64,000 nucleotides of DNA from contig NC_088112.1 of the NCBI RefSeq assembly GCF_036370855.1, forward strand, positions 19,460,469 to 19,524,468. Reading direction: 5' to 3'. Positions 1-12,240 of this stretch are shown in pieces. The notes below the pieces were generated by a model. The model had not been told where the DNA came from. It did not search any database and saw only the letters and a list, made by a program, of their open reading frames with translations. The DNA is from Dromaius novaehollandiae. Lineage: Eukaryota > Chordata > Aves > Casuariiformes > Dromaiidae. Positions within the stretch are counted from its first letter, which is position 1; every line of letters starts with the position of its first letter. A program made the position numbers and the translations under genes.

Positions 1-3000
1 TGAATCTTCAAAAATCTAGAGATTGTGTTTCAAAGATTTCTTTACAATTGTATCATTAGAAACTTACTGAGAAAAAGAAAAAACTTTGTTTTCAGTCAAC
101 TCCAACTTCTCAGGGCTTTAAGGAAAGCACCAAACATGACAGGATTCCCAACAAAACCCCAGACTGAAGATGCCCAGAGCTAGCTCAGTGGTGGAGGAGC
201 CAGGGCCTGTGAAGTGGCTGAGTCCCTTGAGGCTCCTCGGACTGTTGCACTGTTTCACACAACCAGGTTTCAGGCCCACAGCTCAGATCCCCCCCGAGCC
301 TCCCCAGCCTTGCTACGGGGTCTCCAGCCATGAGAGGTTCAACCACCAGCAGAGCAAGATGCCTACAGCCATTACAGCCATGCCCGCAAGGAGAGAAGAG
401 AAAACACAGCAATAACGGATTGGGAGAATGAGTTTCCCCTGGCAGATTTGTAGCGGGTGAAACATGTCAAGAAGACAGAGCAATACAGCCGGGTAAAGAG
501 TCAACCCAGCTCAAGGTAGTGGTCACCACTTGCTGCAGCCGGTGGGACAGATGCTGCCACATGTGGATCCTACTGCAGTTGTAGGCATCTCACGTAGCCC
601 CAGGCTTCCTTCCCCAGCACCAGGATGAACTGCTAAGTCCTGCTGCCGTTGGCTGGCCCTCCATCTGTTCTGTTCCCCTACTTTCCTCACCATACCATGG
701 GGCGAAAAGGTGGAATTACTACTGACCTGCTGCACATTTAATAAGTAAACCAGAAAAAAAAGTACATCAAAAGCAAAAACATCTCTTTCCTTCTGTCCCT
801 GTTTTCTCTAATTCTGTGTAATCTAATTCTGGCTAATGTAAAGAATAAGTGTGCTTTGGAAGTCTCACCAAATCCACGGCTGACTTTTTAGTTATTGCGT
901 GCACCGGAAGAGTTAATCCCAGGGCGGCTGCGGGATTTGGGCAGTGGGAAAGTATACACTTAAGCTGGATGTAAGAGAGTCTGGAAGAGTCAGCATTGTT
1001 TCACGTGGCTCCATTTCTAAGAGATACATCCTGAAAGTAGGCGAGGAAAGCCAAGGGAAGGGAAAAAGTTACAATCTACCCAGACCAGATGAATCTCAAG
1101 AAACGCGGGAAGCCCAACAGGGACACAGCAGGTTGGTGAACACCCAACCAGAGGAAGCTCTTCCAGGACTGTGGTATTTCATAAATTGCTGGGGGTTTAA
1201 CAAATTAGGACATAAACTACAAAACAAGTTCCTTGTCCCATCTACGAGGCACCACCTTCTCCACTTGGCGCTGGGGTTTCCAGCTCTTCGCAGTCCAGAC
1301 TGCCGGAGGAGGCGAGTTGGCGGAAGGACTTCATTTGAACCATCTTTTCTGAGCAGTGATGATTCCCCCATGGTCTCAAACGCCTAGAGAAGCTCATATC
1401 CAAATCTCCCATACATCAGTAGTACCTGATGACTTCAGTGTGGGCAACACGGGCTGCTGAAGTTTTAATGTCTCTGCGCAGGATGAGGATGAATCCTGCC
1501 CAGCAGAGCCCGTGAAAGGGCTGGAGGAGAGGAACCAGCCCAGAGGCTTTGTTCGAAGTGAGGCTCTGCTAAAGACGAATGTGTGGCACTAACCGAGGAT
1601 GTGGGACGTAGCGGCAGGACCACACGACAGAAGAGCCTGCATTTCAAACACAGCTGCCGAGACGCCTCCTCGCTGGGAAGGTGACAGGGAGAAATCCACA
1701 GCTGACATATACATTTTTTGCTGGAGCATTTCATGTCTTTTCTCAGGCACTGTGACTAATTATGCTAATAAAAAAAAATCAGAATTTCGCCAGCAGACAT
1801 TAGACTTAAAAAAAGAACCCAGCAACCTACCAGGGGACAATTCACATGACTGACCAGAAAAAAAATGGTAAACAGCTGTGCCTTAACATCTGTAATACAG
1901 AGTCTCACTCAGAGGAGGAGTAAATAGCCAGAACGAGCACTGCCGATAGCTCCTCTTCAAACGCAGACAACACTAAGAGGGATGAGGAGATCCAGCAGCT
2001 CGGTGGCTCCGTTCCCCTCCCAGGACAGACCGTCCTTGGCAAGTCACTTCTGGTGGGACTGACTCTAGGTTTTTAGAAGTCAGACATCTAATCGAAGCAC
2101 GTTTGTCTGGACTCCCTCTATAGCCAGGGGAAAGAGATGGGCAGCCCCAGCTCTTGGAGGCTGGCCTCAGACTGGGATGAAACTGGGATACGCAGCCCTA
2201 CAGAGACTCCTCCTTCCTCCAGTTGTGAATCCCACCCTTCGTGGCTTTGCCCACTGGGCATTTAAGGGGGATGCTGCCACTACGGTATCACACAGGAGCA
2301 CTGAACGGAAGGGCAAGATGCTAAATTTAAGTGCAGAATTTCAATCTGATGATTCTGCAGCACAAACCGATTGGGTGGGCAGAGGGCACAGCTCCCTTCA
2401 GCGCCGGGTGGCCCCAGGAGCTGCACCGCGACGGCTCAGCGGGGCAGGAGGCTCCTTTCCCCGGGATGGCGCGTGGCCTCCAGGAAGAACGGATGATGTC
2501 TCCTAGCTGATCAGCTCTTGCAGGGCTCTCACGTTTTGAACCTGCATCGCAAGCTGCGGCCCAGGTCTCCAACCCGCTTTCGGCGCAGGGCTGCCAGCCC
2601 CGCAGCTGTGCTCTGCGCTCCCCAGCACAGCTGAGCGCTCGAGCAGCCGGCCGCCAGAACAAGCCTTTGTAACATTTTATTCTTAAGTTACAGAAATGAA
2701 AACCTATTCCAGCTGGTCGTTTCTCACATTTGCCCTCTTTTGGCTAGTTCTCTCCCAGATAAAAAGAGTTCAGCGTCGCCGGCTGTGTGCATTCCCCGCT
2801 TGCAGGAAACCTGCGTTGCTTCACTGGATTCTGCTCCCATTGCAAGCAATTAGAGTTTTCCCATTGGCATAGAAACAGGGCTGCATCCTACACATCACTA
2901 CGTGCCTGTGGGAAGCAGGAAAGTTCTCTATAGCTTACGTATTAGACAGTGCTTTAAGTTAAGGTGGAGCAACAATTCAATTTACTTTGGTAGCGTAAAA

Positions 3001-4332
3001 CTGAATTGACTCCCCTGGAGCTCATCTGGAGTCACGCTGGTGCAAACGCAGCTCTCCAGATTTAACACCCAGTTAACGGAGGCCATTCAGGCGCTATCGG
3101 ATGTCCTCCCCGCCAGGGCAAGCGCTTTGCAAGTGTCCGGTTCAGTGGTCTCAGAGCTGCTGCTCTGTTCAAACACGCGTCAGCAATAGTCCACGTGCAC
3201 CTTGGGCGCCCGCCATCACGGGATTACATTAGATATTGTGTTTTCAGATTATTTTAATTGAAGACTGTAATTCTAGATGTCATTAACCTATTGGCTCAAA
3301 ATCAACAGTCAACCTGCCCCTCCCAATTTATTTACACAGTTATTAAGCTGATCTTATGCCAGTTAGGGTCTGGCTCCTTGATTTTGAATATTTACGGTTT
3401 TTTTCTGGTTTTGTGACAACAGGAGAAGAAGGGAGAAGGAGAAGCTAGTGGTTCACTGGCACATAGTATTTCCATTGTACAGACCAAGGCCAGCAAGTAT
3501 CTGCAGAACACACTGATATAACTAAACTGATCCAGCAGAACTTGGATCTCAGCTCTGTTTCCTCCAGAGGATTTATTAATACCGACATCAATGCAAATAA
3601 TTCAGCCGGGTGTGCTCTGGCTCCATGGGACGAACCACACGTGCTTTGGGGCTGCGCGGGAATCTGGGCCACATCTGCAGCCGGCGCAGGCAGGAGCCGC
3701 GAGCAGTGTCCGATGCAGCCGGGCTCTCCGGGCCCCTTCCCAGGGGGGAGCAGGCACACGGGGCCTTTCCCTCTTTAAATTGATATATGCATGGCTTTTA
3801 CATCACAAGCCCCAAGCCCGTGTCCCGGGTGCCAGCCGTCTGCACGGCGCAGCGCGGTGTCGGCTGGCCATGGCGCGCGTGGCAGCACCTCCCATTCGCG
3901 TGCAAGTGCCAGCGTTGAGTTTTGCCAAGGCGTCTTCAAAGAAGGTGTTTTTAAGCATACAAAAGAGCTGGAGGCATATTTACTCCCCATACGCTTATTT
4001 TTAATTACAAAAGTAATTAGCCTCCTGCCTGTTGAGATGTAATAAAATGAATTTGCCAAAGACGGTAATATAAGCCTATTTCAGGTGAGCTGAATTAATT
4101 AAAAAAACTAAGTTATTCCAAATATAAAACGCACACAGAATTTAACCCAAAGCGATTTGAAACAGCCAGGAAATATGTTCTCAAGAGCAGCAGGGTAATT
4201 TTTACTTGGACTCTCCTAAAAAGGTTCTCAAAAATAGAGCTTCAGTGAATATATTCATGATCATTTGACAATTTTTCTAAAAAGAATTTTAAAATATTTC
4301 CAAAATAGTCTACACGCTTTGTTTTAGCCGTA
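1..4332. other. Intergenic, no gene recognised
   Basis: I see no recognisable exon, RNA gene or transposon on either strand. Open frames are at most about 150 codons and lack domain motifs or matching splice sites. A GC-richer part lies around 2400-2660. More AT-rich blocks lie at about 3230-3420 and 3940-4330, with TAATT-type words that homeodomain proteins can bind. In human, the next gene on this side of CXCL14 is SLC25A48, a mitochondrial carrier. I looked for carrier-type PxDxxKxR motifs among the open frames and found none. Confidence 0.6.
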
Positions 4333-4530
4333 CCTTGCAGGTTGCATGTTAGGAGTTAACTTGAGTCTCTTCTTCAGATCGTTTCTTACTTTGCATTTTG
4401 TTCACAGTGCTTTTTATGTTCTATTTCCTTATCTGTTTAATTAATTAATCACTTTAGGTGCTGTTAGATTCCCATCCAATGGAGGACTTCTGCTACTGGA
4501 TTTGACTGACTGAGCTGTATTGTTCTTTCC
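4333..4530 (+). repeat. 198-bp direct repeat, copy A
   Basis: This block matches 5332-5529 base for base at a constant offset of 999, with no insertion or deletion. By eye about 35 of 198 positions differ (roughly 82% identity), with about 26 transitions and 9 transversions. The first 120 bp are better conserved (about 90%). A 30-bp core at about 4420-4449, spanning a TTTCCTTATCTG word and a TAATTAATTAAT homeodomain-type run, is identical in both copies. Similarity stops sharply at both ends. There is no coding frame in common. It may be a locally duplicated regulatory element or two copies of an uncatalogued dispersed repeat. I do not recognise the family. Confidence 0.85.
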
Positions 4531-5331
4531 GAAAGAAAACATGTTCTAAAAGAAGTAAATTGGGTTTTTAATTAAAAAAAAAAACACACACGTTTTTGTG
4601 TTCTTTCCTTTTTGAAACTACTGAAAACTGGAATCATTCCTATCATTTGATCTGCCTGGAAAAAATTTTTTCAGCAATTTTTCAGATCTTTCAGCTAACT
4701 GAAAAAGTTGTTACATGTCAGCTCTAACCCTCTCTAGAGAATGTACTTTGATTTCATTAAGTAAAAAAAATCGAAGGAAAGCCACAGAAAGGCAGTCACT
4801 GCTTTCGCATGAGCTGAGAATCTGTCCCATTTTTGCTATAAATACGTGCGCAGGAATGTCACATCCACTTTCACATGCTAATGATAGTGTCATATTAATG
4901 CTGTGAAGTCACACTTGTGAGCTCCAGACTTAAATGTCACTTGGGTAAAAGGATTTCGAACAGAGCACACAAGTTTTCAAAACTTGTTTTCGGCTGCAGG
5001 ATGAGGAAAACGGACAGTGCTTCACACTTTTATTTTTGACTCCTCTGTCAATACTGACTAGCTGCGGCTTATCACATAACGCAGCTGGCGAGTATCCAAA
5101 ACCGAGCGAAACCAACCGGGAAAACCACCACTAATATTCCTGCAGTGGAATGATGAATTTTGATAATGAATATTCTAAGCTCCTCTGACATTTGCAGCCC
5201 TTGTTCCCAAAGTGGAGATGGATTTAAAAGACAAGCTGAGGATACTGAAGGTTTCCATCGCCATTTGAGCTGTCGCACTGAGCAAAACCATCTCACTACG
5301 TGAGTGCCAGGGTCCTGCAAAACCAGCTATT
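4531..5331. other. Spacer between the two 198-bp repeats
   Basis: The spacer is 801 bp of mostly AT-rich noncoding sequence and includes an A-run followed by ACACAC at about 4574-4591. No part of it resembles the sequence at the same offset beyond copy B, so the duplication is visible only in the 198-bp blocks. I see no gene. Confidence 0.6.
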
Positions 5332-5529
5332 CCTTGCGGGTTGCATCTTAGGAGTTAACTCAGGTCTCTTCTTCAGATCATTTCTTGCTTTGCATTTTGT
5401 TCGCAGTGCCTTTCGTGTCCTATTTCCTTATCTGTTTAATTAATTAATCACCCTAGGTGCTGTTGGGTTCCTGGCAGATGGAGGGCTGTAGCTCCTAGAC
5501 TGGCCCGCTCGAGCTGTATTGCTCTTTCC
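5332..5529 (+). repeat. 198-bp direct repeat, copy B
   Basis: This is the second copy of the element at 4333-4530, in the same orientation. Where the copies differ, copy B carries G or C against A or T in about 26 positions and the reverse in only about 7, so B is clearly GC-richer. Several differences are CpG in B against TpG or CpA in A. The central block containing TAATTAATTAAT (about 5439-5450) is unchanged. I see no target-site duplication flanking either copy and no poly(A) or simple-repeat tail, so a recent retroposon origin is not supported. Confidence 0.85.
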
Positions 5530-8500
5530 CAGAGCAGTGGGGGAGACAGCTCCGAGAGCTATTAATGCAGATTTGGCTCCTGCAGATGAGGCAGCTCCTT
5601 TGGGCATCTGAATTTTGACTGTTTCCTGTTATTCCCTTGATATTCCAAGAGAGAAGAGAGCTGTATTACAAAAGGGGTAGGGGTGGCAATAGGAACACGC
5701 TCAGCACCAAGCGTCTCAGAAACAGAAATTCAGAAGATGGAGCAAAAACAGCCCAGGAGAGACCTGCCCGCTGCGCAAAGCCCTCACGGGCATGGAAATC
5801 ACAGCCCTGGCATCGCTAACCTGCTTCACGCCGGGAACGCCGGGCCCCGACTGACCGACGACGGCAGGGGCTCTTGAAGCAGCAGCTCCCCCCACTCTAA
5901 AGCCAGCCCCAGCGCCCTCCAGCACCCTGCACTGGTGGGTCTCCGGTCTTGCCCCGAATCCGTGCCTCAGGGCAGTGGGATTTGGGCCTCGGAAATACCC
6001 CTTCCTGCAGCTACCCCACCTGCCTTCATATTCACCTCCATCACCCCCGGAAGGTGACTGGATCTGATATCCCGCTCCCAAAATTTACCTGCTGTTAGTC
6101 CATTCGACATCACCAAAATTAAGGCTATTTCTTTTTCACTTTGTGGGCTTGAAATTAGGCACCTCCATCTACATACAGACCTATAAAAGCATGGCCTGCT
6201 TTTCAGAGGCCCTCAGTACCACAATTAGTTTCCACATCAGCCCTCTAACTAACTTCAAAAGCAGTGGCTTAAGTACCTCTTAGCTGCCTCTCCCTTGCCC
6301 TGTTTGAGAAGGAATGCAAAAGAGAAGGGAAACAGCTGTCCATTTGTATAACAAAAACTGGTGCAGCAACTGTCCCTTGCCATATTTGCATGGACTTTTC
6401 CATGCAGAAAACTTTGCTCCTTTTCCGAGCAGCATGCCTGTTTGCCACAGCCAGTAGACAGTACTCATGCTCACACGCCAGCTCGCCCCGGTCCCCCCTG
6501 TATCCTGCAGCTCCTCGGGGTGTCTTAACGTGTCACCAGAAAACCGCGACGGAAGCACTGGCAGTGGGCGAGGTGTTTACATCTTCCGAGCCTTGAGCAA
6601 GGCCGAAAAAAGAAAAATGAACTCAAAATAGAGCTCGCACCTCACACAAAGGTGGGAGATATTCCTCGCTGCAATGTGGGAATCATCTAAAAGTGAAGAA
6701 CGGCCCAGATCTTTAAGGTTGGAACTAATCTCGTACTTCAACTCGGTAATCTAAGGCCATTAAATATTTCTACTGTCGGGATGCACATAAAGCAAATTAA
6801 TACCTGTTCAAATGAAAGGGATCATGCTGGGAAGAAGGTTAAAAATAAAAGAGAACAGAATATCAAGTGGGATTTTCTTTCCATTTTTATTCTCAGCTCT
6901 CCTTCTGCTAATGTGTTATTTCACCCTCAATACCTCTGACAATACCAGCTGCTTTGATCCCAAAGGCTTATTTGCTCCCTGACTCGTCAGCAAGTTTGCA
7001 ATAGCTTAAATAAACTCAGAAAGGTTCAAAGCCCAACGGAGGGATAAAACATACTTTAAAAAGACACCAAGTCAAGAAGGCATGTGTTCCTTAATTACCT
7101 TCCTGAAGGCTATATCTTTTCTCTTCCCCCCATGCCTCCTCCTCATCTACCTTCCTTCTGTTTCTTGGCTTAAATTAGACTGTGAGATCTTCTGGATAGC
7201 GAAAGCATCCTTCCTATGCAATTATACAATAGGCCGTAATCTTCTCTGGAGCCCTTGGGTGATCCTGTGACTAATTTTCCATCTGTTGTCAAGGATACCT
7301 GTTTGGTCCATTAACAAATAGCAAAACAAACAAAGCAAAAGGGCAGTTCACACATAGTGTATTACTTCAACTCTCCTCACTGCTCATTTCTCATCTCTGG
7401 AGACTTCTTGTAGAATGCAACGAGTATCTTACTCTTGTGCTAATGTCGTGGAGAAGCTGTGGACGATCACGACACGTCCAAACAAGTTACGGAAACCATG
7501 AAAACTGTTCTTATATACAGCAAAATTTATTACCTGTTGTATTTTGCTAGCAGCAGGATTTTGCCTGTCACAAGGTAAGAGGAGGAATAAGGAGATGCCA
7601 AATAAAGCAAAATATCACAGAAGTTGGAGTATCCTAAAGTTACAAATCACATGAACTGCCAGCGTTTCGTTCTGCATGTAGATAGTGGGAAGGAGGAACA
7701 AATATGGTAGAGGGGAATCTAGTTTTTTCAAGCATAACCAGAATTTTTTCTGTGATAGTTGTGAGATCAAAGCCATGTTTGGCCCTAATTTCTAAGCATC
7801 CCCTTTTCTCCCTTTTATGGATGGTGACAACAATACCGTTTCATCTACCCCCTGCAGATTTGTGCCATTTTCAGCAAGACTTCCTCAGGAATGAAATGCT
7901 ATGGTTATAAACAGAGAGTTCCCCAAGGTCTCTCTATTTCAAATGCCTCAAGTGAAGCTGCACAGTTTGGAAACATGGACTTCTTCAGCATTATCATCCT
8001 TGAAATGCCCAAGGAGGATTAAAGCTGAAAGAGAGCTGAGACTGCAACTTTCCTACTTAAGAAGGGAAAAAAAAATAAGAGCCAAATGTTGTGTTTGCTG
8101 TCAGCGCCGGAGCCCAGCTTTTTCTGCTCATCCTGCTTTATGCTTTCCCTGCTACGCAGGAGGCCAGGACATCGGCCACCACCATGCCACAGTCCCCATG
8201 CGACTGAGCTCAGCCAGCTGCAAGGAGCACAGAGAAGCGAAGTGCTGGCACACTGCTGCCCTCTGCAAACCCACCCACCGGCTCAGAATTTGGGGAATCT
8301 GGTTCAGATTAAAATAAATACCAACAATTTTCTCACTAGGAAATGAAGGACTCTAAATTTTGTTTACTGAACAGGCATGGTTTATCAATTTATAATCATT
8401 TGCTATTCAACCAAATTACTTTGCTCATACTGCTGAAGGAAGGCTGCATCCTCCCCTCACCTTCTTACCGGAGAAGGGGAACGATCTGCAGAGCTACCAA

Positions 8501-11500
8501 GTCACGTTCATCCAGTGCTCATCTAGGGTCCAGTATTTTATCATGTAGGCCTGCCCACACGCACTGCTTACTGATTTTGATTCCAGATCCTCTCTGCCAA
8601 ATCTCAAAATCAAAGGACTTCAATCCTTAAAACTAAATTCTCACAGTGGCTTAAAATATTAGACACATCTCTCAGGCTGGACACGAGTTGGAGAAGGCTC
8701 TTCTCCAGATAAGAGCTTCTTGTTGTCTGGATGGAGGGGTGTATAGTTTGAATACACAGGGTTTGGGAAGGGGAAAAAATGCAACGCCTGGTCATTCAGT
8801 GTGCATAAAGGAAAAACACTGATCCATGAAGCTCGTGGCGCGCATGGTAGGAAGGAGATTGTTACAGCAGTGTGCCTGTATGCAGCCTGCCTATCTGCAA
8901 GCATCTTCATCAAAACAGCCTCTGACCAACCACCACACAAACCTTCTGAACGTCAAACCTCGTCTAACTCTCTCCTTTTAGAAGCAATTCATATAGTTGA
9001 TCTTAATCCAACGTCTTCCAGCAGTAGGAAGTTATTGTGTATTGAAAACACATGTAAATCTTTGGTAGATTACGGCTAAAAATGCTGAGAAAAACAAACA
9101 CTCACATTTGACCAGTAGCCACCAACTTTGTTACAAATATTTATATAGGAAAACAGGCAAAACCCCTTTGTTTATTGCAGAGCAAAACACTCAAAACTAA
9201 GGAATTTTTAAGTGTATATGCAGCCTTCATTAGCCCCAAAGCTGCACTTGAAGTTCGAGTGTCAGACCCTATATTGAGTCACACTGTAGTCGAGCAGTTT
9301 GATTCTCCTGAATTTAACTCAGGGCTGTGGTTCTTTATTAGCACTAACGAGGAGTTCTCCCGAGCCATTCCCAGAGGTGGCCTTGGAAAAGCACTAAAGG
9401 CTCTCGGCCATATATCTACTAAATCGAAATGTGACTATATAGCTCCGGCTTTATCCAGCTTCATTTCTTGGGTTTATGTTATATTCACATCACGGTGCTT
9501 GAGATTAGCCTGAAAGGACCTCACTGGCAGGGCTGCAGCCTTTTGATATATTCATGGGGTGCTTATACATTAAATTAAATGTGGCCAAAAATAATGGTCT
9601 GGCATAGAAATGGGGTCAGAGCCAGCAGACACTTCCAAGTCTGCGTGTTTTCCTTGCGTGCTGCATGGCCCAGCTACAAGAGGACAGTCACTGCCAGATG
9701 GTGGCAAACCCAAACCTTCACGAGCATCTTTCCCCTGGGCTTGCAGAAGGCATTTTGGGTGGCTAGTGCTGGCCCAGCATTGGTCTCCCTCGCCGCAGGG
9801 GAGAAGGCCAGCATGCATGAGGACCCAGCTCCTGACTCCAGCTTTGCAAACAAACTTAAGATCAATCAGGGCAACGGCAGAAGATGGGCACCTTGCCAAA
9901 GACACAGGCCCTAGAATAAATCCTTGCTGAGGTCTGTGCGCTTTGTTGGTTTCTCTCCCTTTTTCTCCATCTGTTGACAAGATACACAGGTTTGAATAAC
10001 TTTGTCTGGGTTTTCTTTCAGGACACGCACAGAGCAACGAGTCTGGGGGAGAATGAGGGTCAGAGATCAACCCACTGATGTCCAGCTGCTCCCTGCCCCA
10101 CGCACATTTTTCTTTTCATTTGTTGGATCTTTTTTATAGCAAGAGGCTTTGGCAGTTGCCCTTAATTCCCATCACCTCCCCAAGTGCTGGTTATGGGCAG
10201 GTGACACAACGAGGAGCCAGGTACCGCGTTCCTGGGGGATGGGGCCATTCCTATAGTCACCACGGCGGCAGGGTGGCCAGAGCAATTTCCTAGAGAACCA
10301 GCCAAATCAAGAAGTTGGATTTCAATGCATGCAAAATTAATGGGGAAGGAACTATTTTTTAACACTTCTTTTATAATCACAGAGCACCTTTAAACGAATG
10401 GGTTTCCCCTGAATACAGTTCCCAGGAAACAGCCAGATGAACTCAGCCACTTGGAAAGGGAAAAATCTGATGAACATCTGATCTCACACAGGGACGAGCT
10501 AAAAGAAGTAAAGCTGTATCCAACGGAGCAAACAACGAACTATAAAGAACTTAAAATAAGCTGCAGATGATCAAACCTGGAATATTTCACACTGTATGTA
10601 AGCAGACACACATTGCTAAAGGATTTAACCTTTCCTCAGTGCCCTGTCCTACCTACTCCATTCCTCTAGTTCCTCTGGATTTCATAATTGTGATAATTTC
10701 CTATTTTGGATGCAAAGTAACAAGTGATAGTCACTCAGGGAAAAATGTACCAAATACAGGAGAGGATTTTTTTTTCCTTCTGCTGCTTAATAACTTTAGG
10801 AATGTAAGTCAAACTTTTTCTTTCTTTACTTTCATTACATTAGTGACACATGCTCATTTTAGACAGCTCTGTCCCCAATGTCCCCCACTTTCTTTTTTTT
10901 TTTTTAAATAAGTCACATGAACTCAAGACAAGCCGGCAGTATCCACTGTTTGTTAAAGCCTATGGAAGCTGTAGGGAAGGTACCGTCGCTGTAAGAGAAG
11001 GTACAGCTCTCGGCTGGGATCGTTTGAAAGATTAAGGCTTGCAGTTGGAGCATACTTGAAGCCATCCGCATCTGGTTTCTCGGAGCCAGGTGCTCCAGGT
11101 CATCCAGCAGGAATGTTTCTGCAGATGGATGGGAAGTGAACTACACATCCAAAGTACAGGCTTTTTTTCCCCCCTTTATGCTTTGTTATTATTGCATGAG
11201 AATTAGCTAATTCTCAGGAAAATAGTTATGCATCCCGAGTTATTCTCTCATTCAGCCTTTCAGAGCAGAGAGGAACAGAGCACGGATGACTCCGTCTATC
11301 AGCTCCAGCCCTGCATTCATCACCCAACTAGTTTCTCTGGAAACTAACAATAAATATAGGGGGGGCACCCCCAAACCAGTGTTATATACTCTCTGGCATG
11401 GGATTACATCATGTTTTGAAAAGCTCTTTGAGAGCCTCAGGCCAGAGGGATCCTACAAATACAAGGTGTCATCAGGCAGTCAGCCTTTCCCCTTGCATGA

Positions 11501-12240
11501 AGAGCAGGACACAGAGCCCCTTGGAAGTACCCTAGCATGAAGACGACGTGCCACCATTGTAGGAAACTGTTCCCTCCCTCTCCTTGTACCATTCTGCAGA
11601 AAGCTCTTTCCAACAGAAAGAACCCCTAACTGTCAATATCTGCTAGCTCTCAGGCCCAAAGGAGGACCTAAAGGTGAAGGAAGCACTAGAAGCAAACTAA
11701 GCCCCTACCCTGAGCTAAACAAACCACTATGCAACCTCCAGGCTGGCACAGCCGATTTATTCTCACCATTTTGGTGGGCTGCAGCTACCCCTCTGCTGCC
11801 TAGCAGCAGCCACCGCTTTCCAGTGATGTCCTCAGCAACCGGGAGAAAGTTTCACCTTTAGAAAGTTCCCCCTTGCCCCATTTTCTCTGCTCTTTTATAA
11901 AATCTCCCCCTTTCTCTGTGCTCTGCCTACAAACCTCGTGGTTCCTGCGGATAAAAACGGGAACTGCGCTTGCATTTCTTCTTCCCACAAATCTTTAGTA
12001 GCAGTGGCAGTGCGAGTTACGGAGGAGTGTGCACTGGCACCCCTCAAAGCAAAATTTACAGTTATTGAGCAATTCAGCAACTCTTGGTCTAATCCCTGAG
12101 CACGAGATCTGGCCTACTCCTTCTGTGGTGGCAACAAGATTTAATGAAAGAATTATATCAACAGCTCGAGGGTTGTCTCCTTTATTTATACTAGAAGCTG
12201 GCGGTAGATGCAATTACATTAGATTAACTTTGGCTTTGGC
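5530..12240. other. Intergenic, no gene recognised
   Basis: This is noncoding sequence of mixed composition. Open frames reach 166 codons (minus strand, 9570-10070) but look like random translation and have no recognisable domain. AT-richer stretches occur at about 6100-7700 and 9120-9500. A possible CTCF-type word lies at 8255-8269. I see no CR1 LINE tail, tRNA-like gene or simple repeat of note. Confidence 0.55.
8255..8269 (+). promoter_or_regulatory. CTCF-like motif (weak)
   Basis: The word GCTGCCCTCTGCAAA matches about 12 of 15 positions of the reverse-orientation CTCF core consensus (RSYGCCMYCTRSTGG) and fails at the last three. A single motif of this quality is expected by chance in tens of kilobases, so this is only a pointer to a possible boundary element between CXCL14 and the upstream gene. 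Confidence 0.2.
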
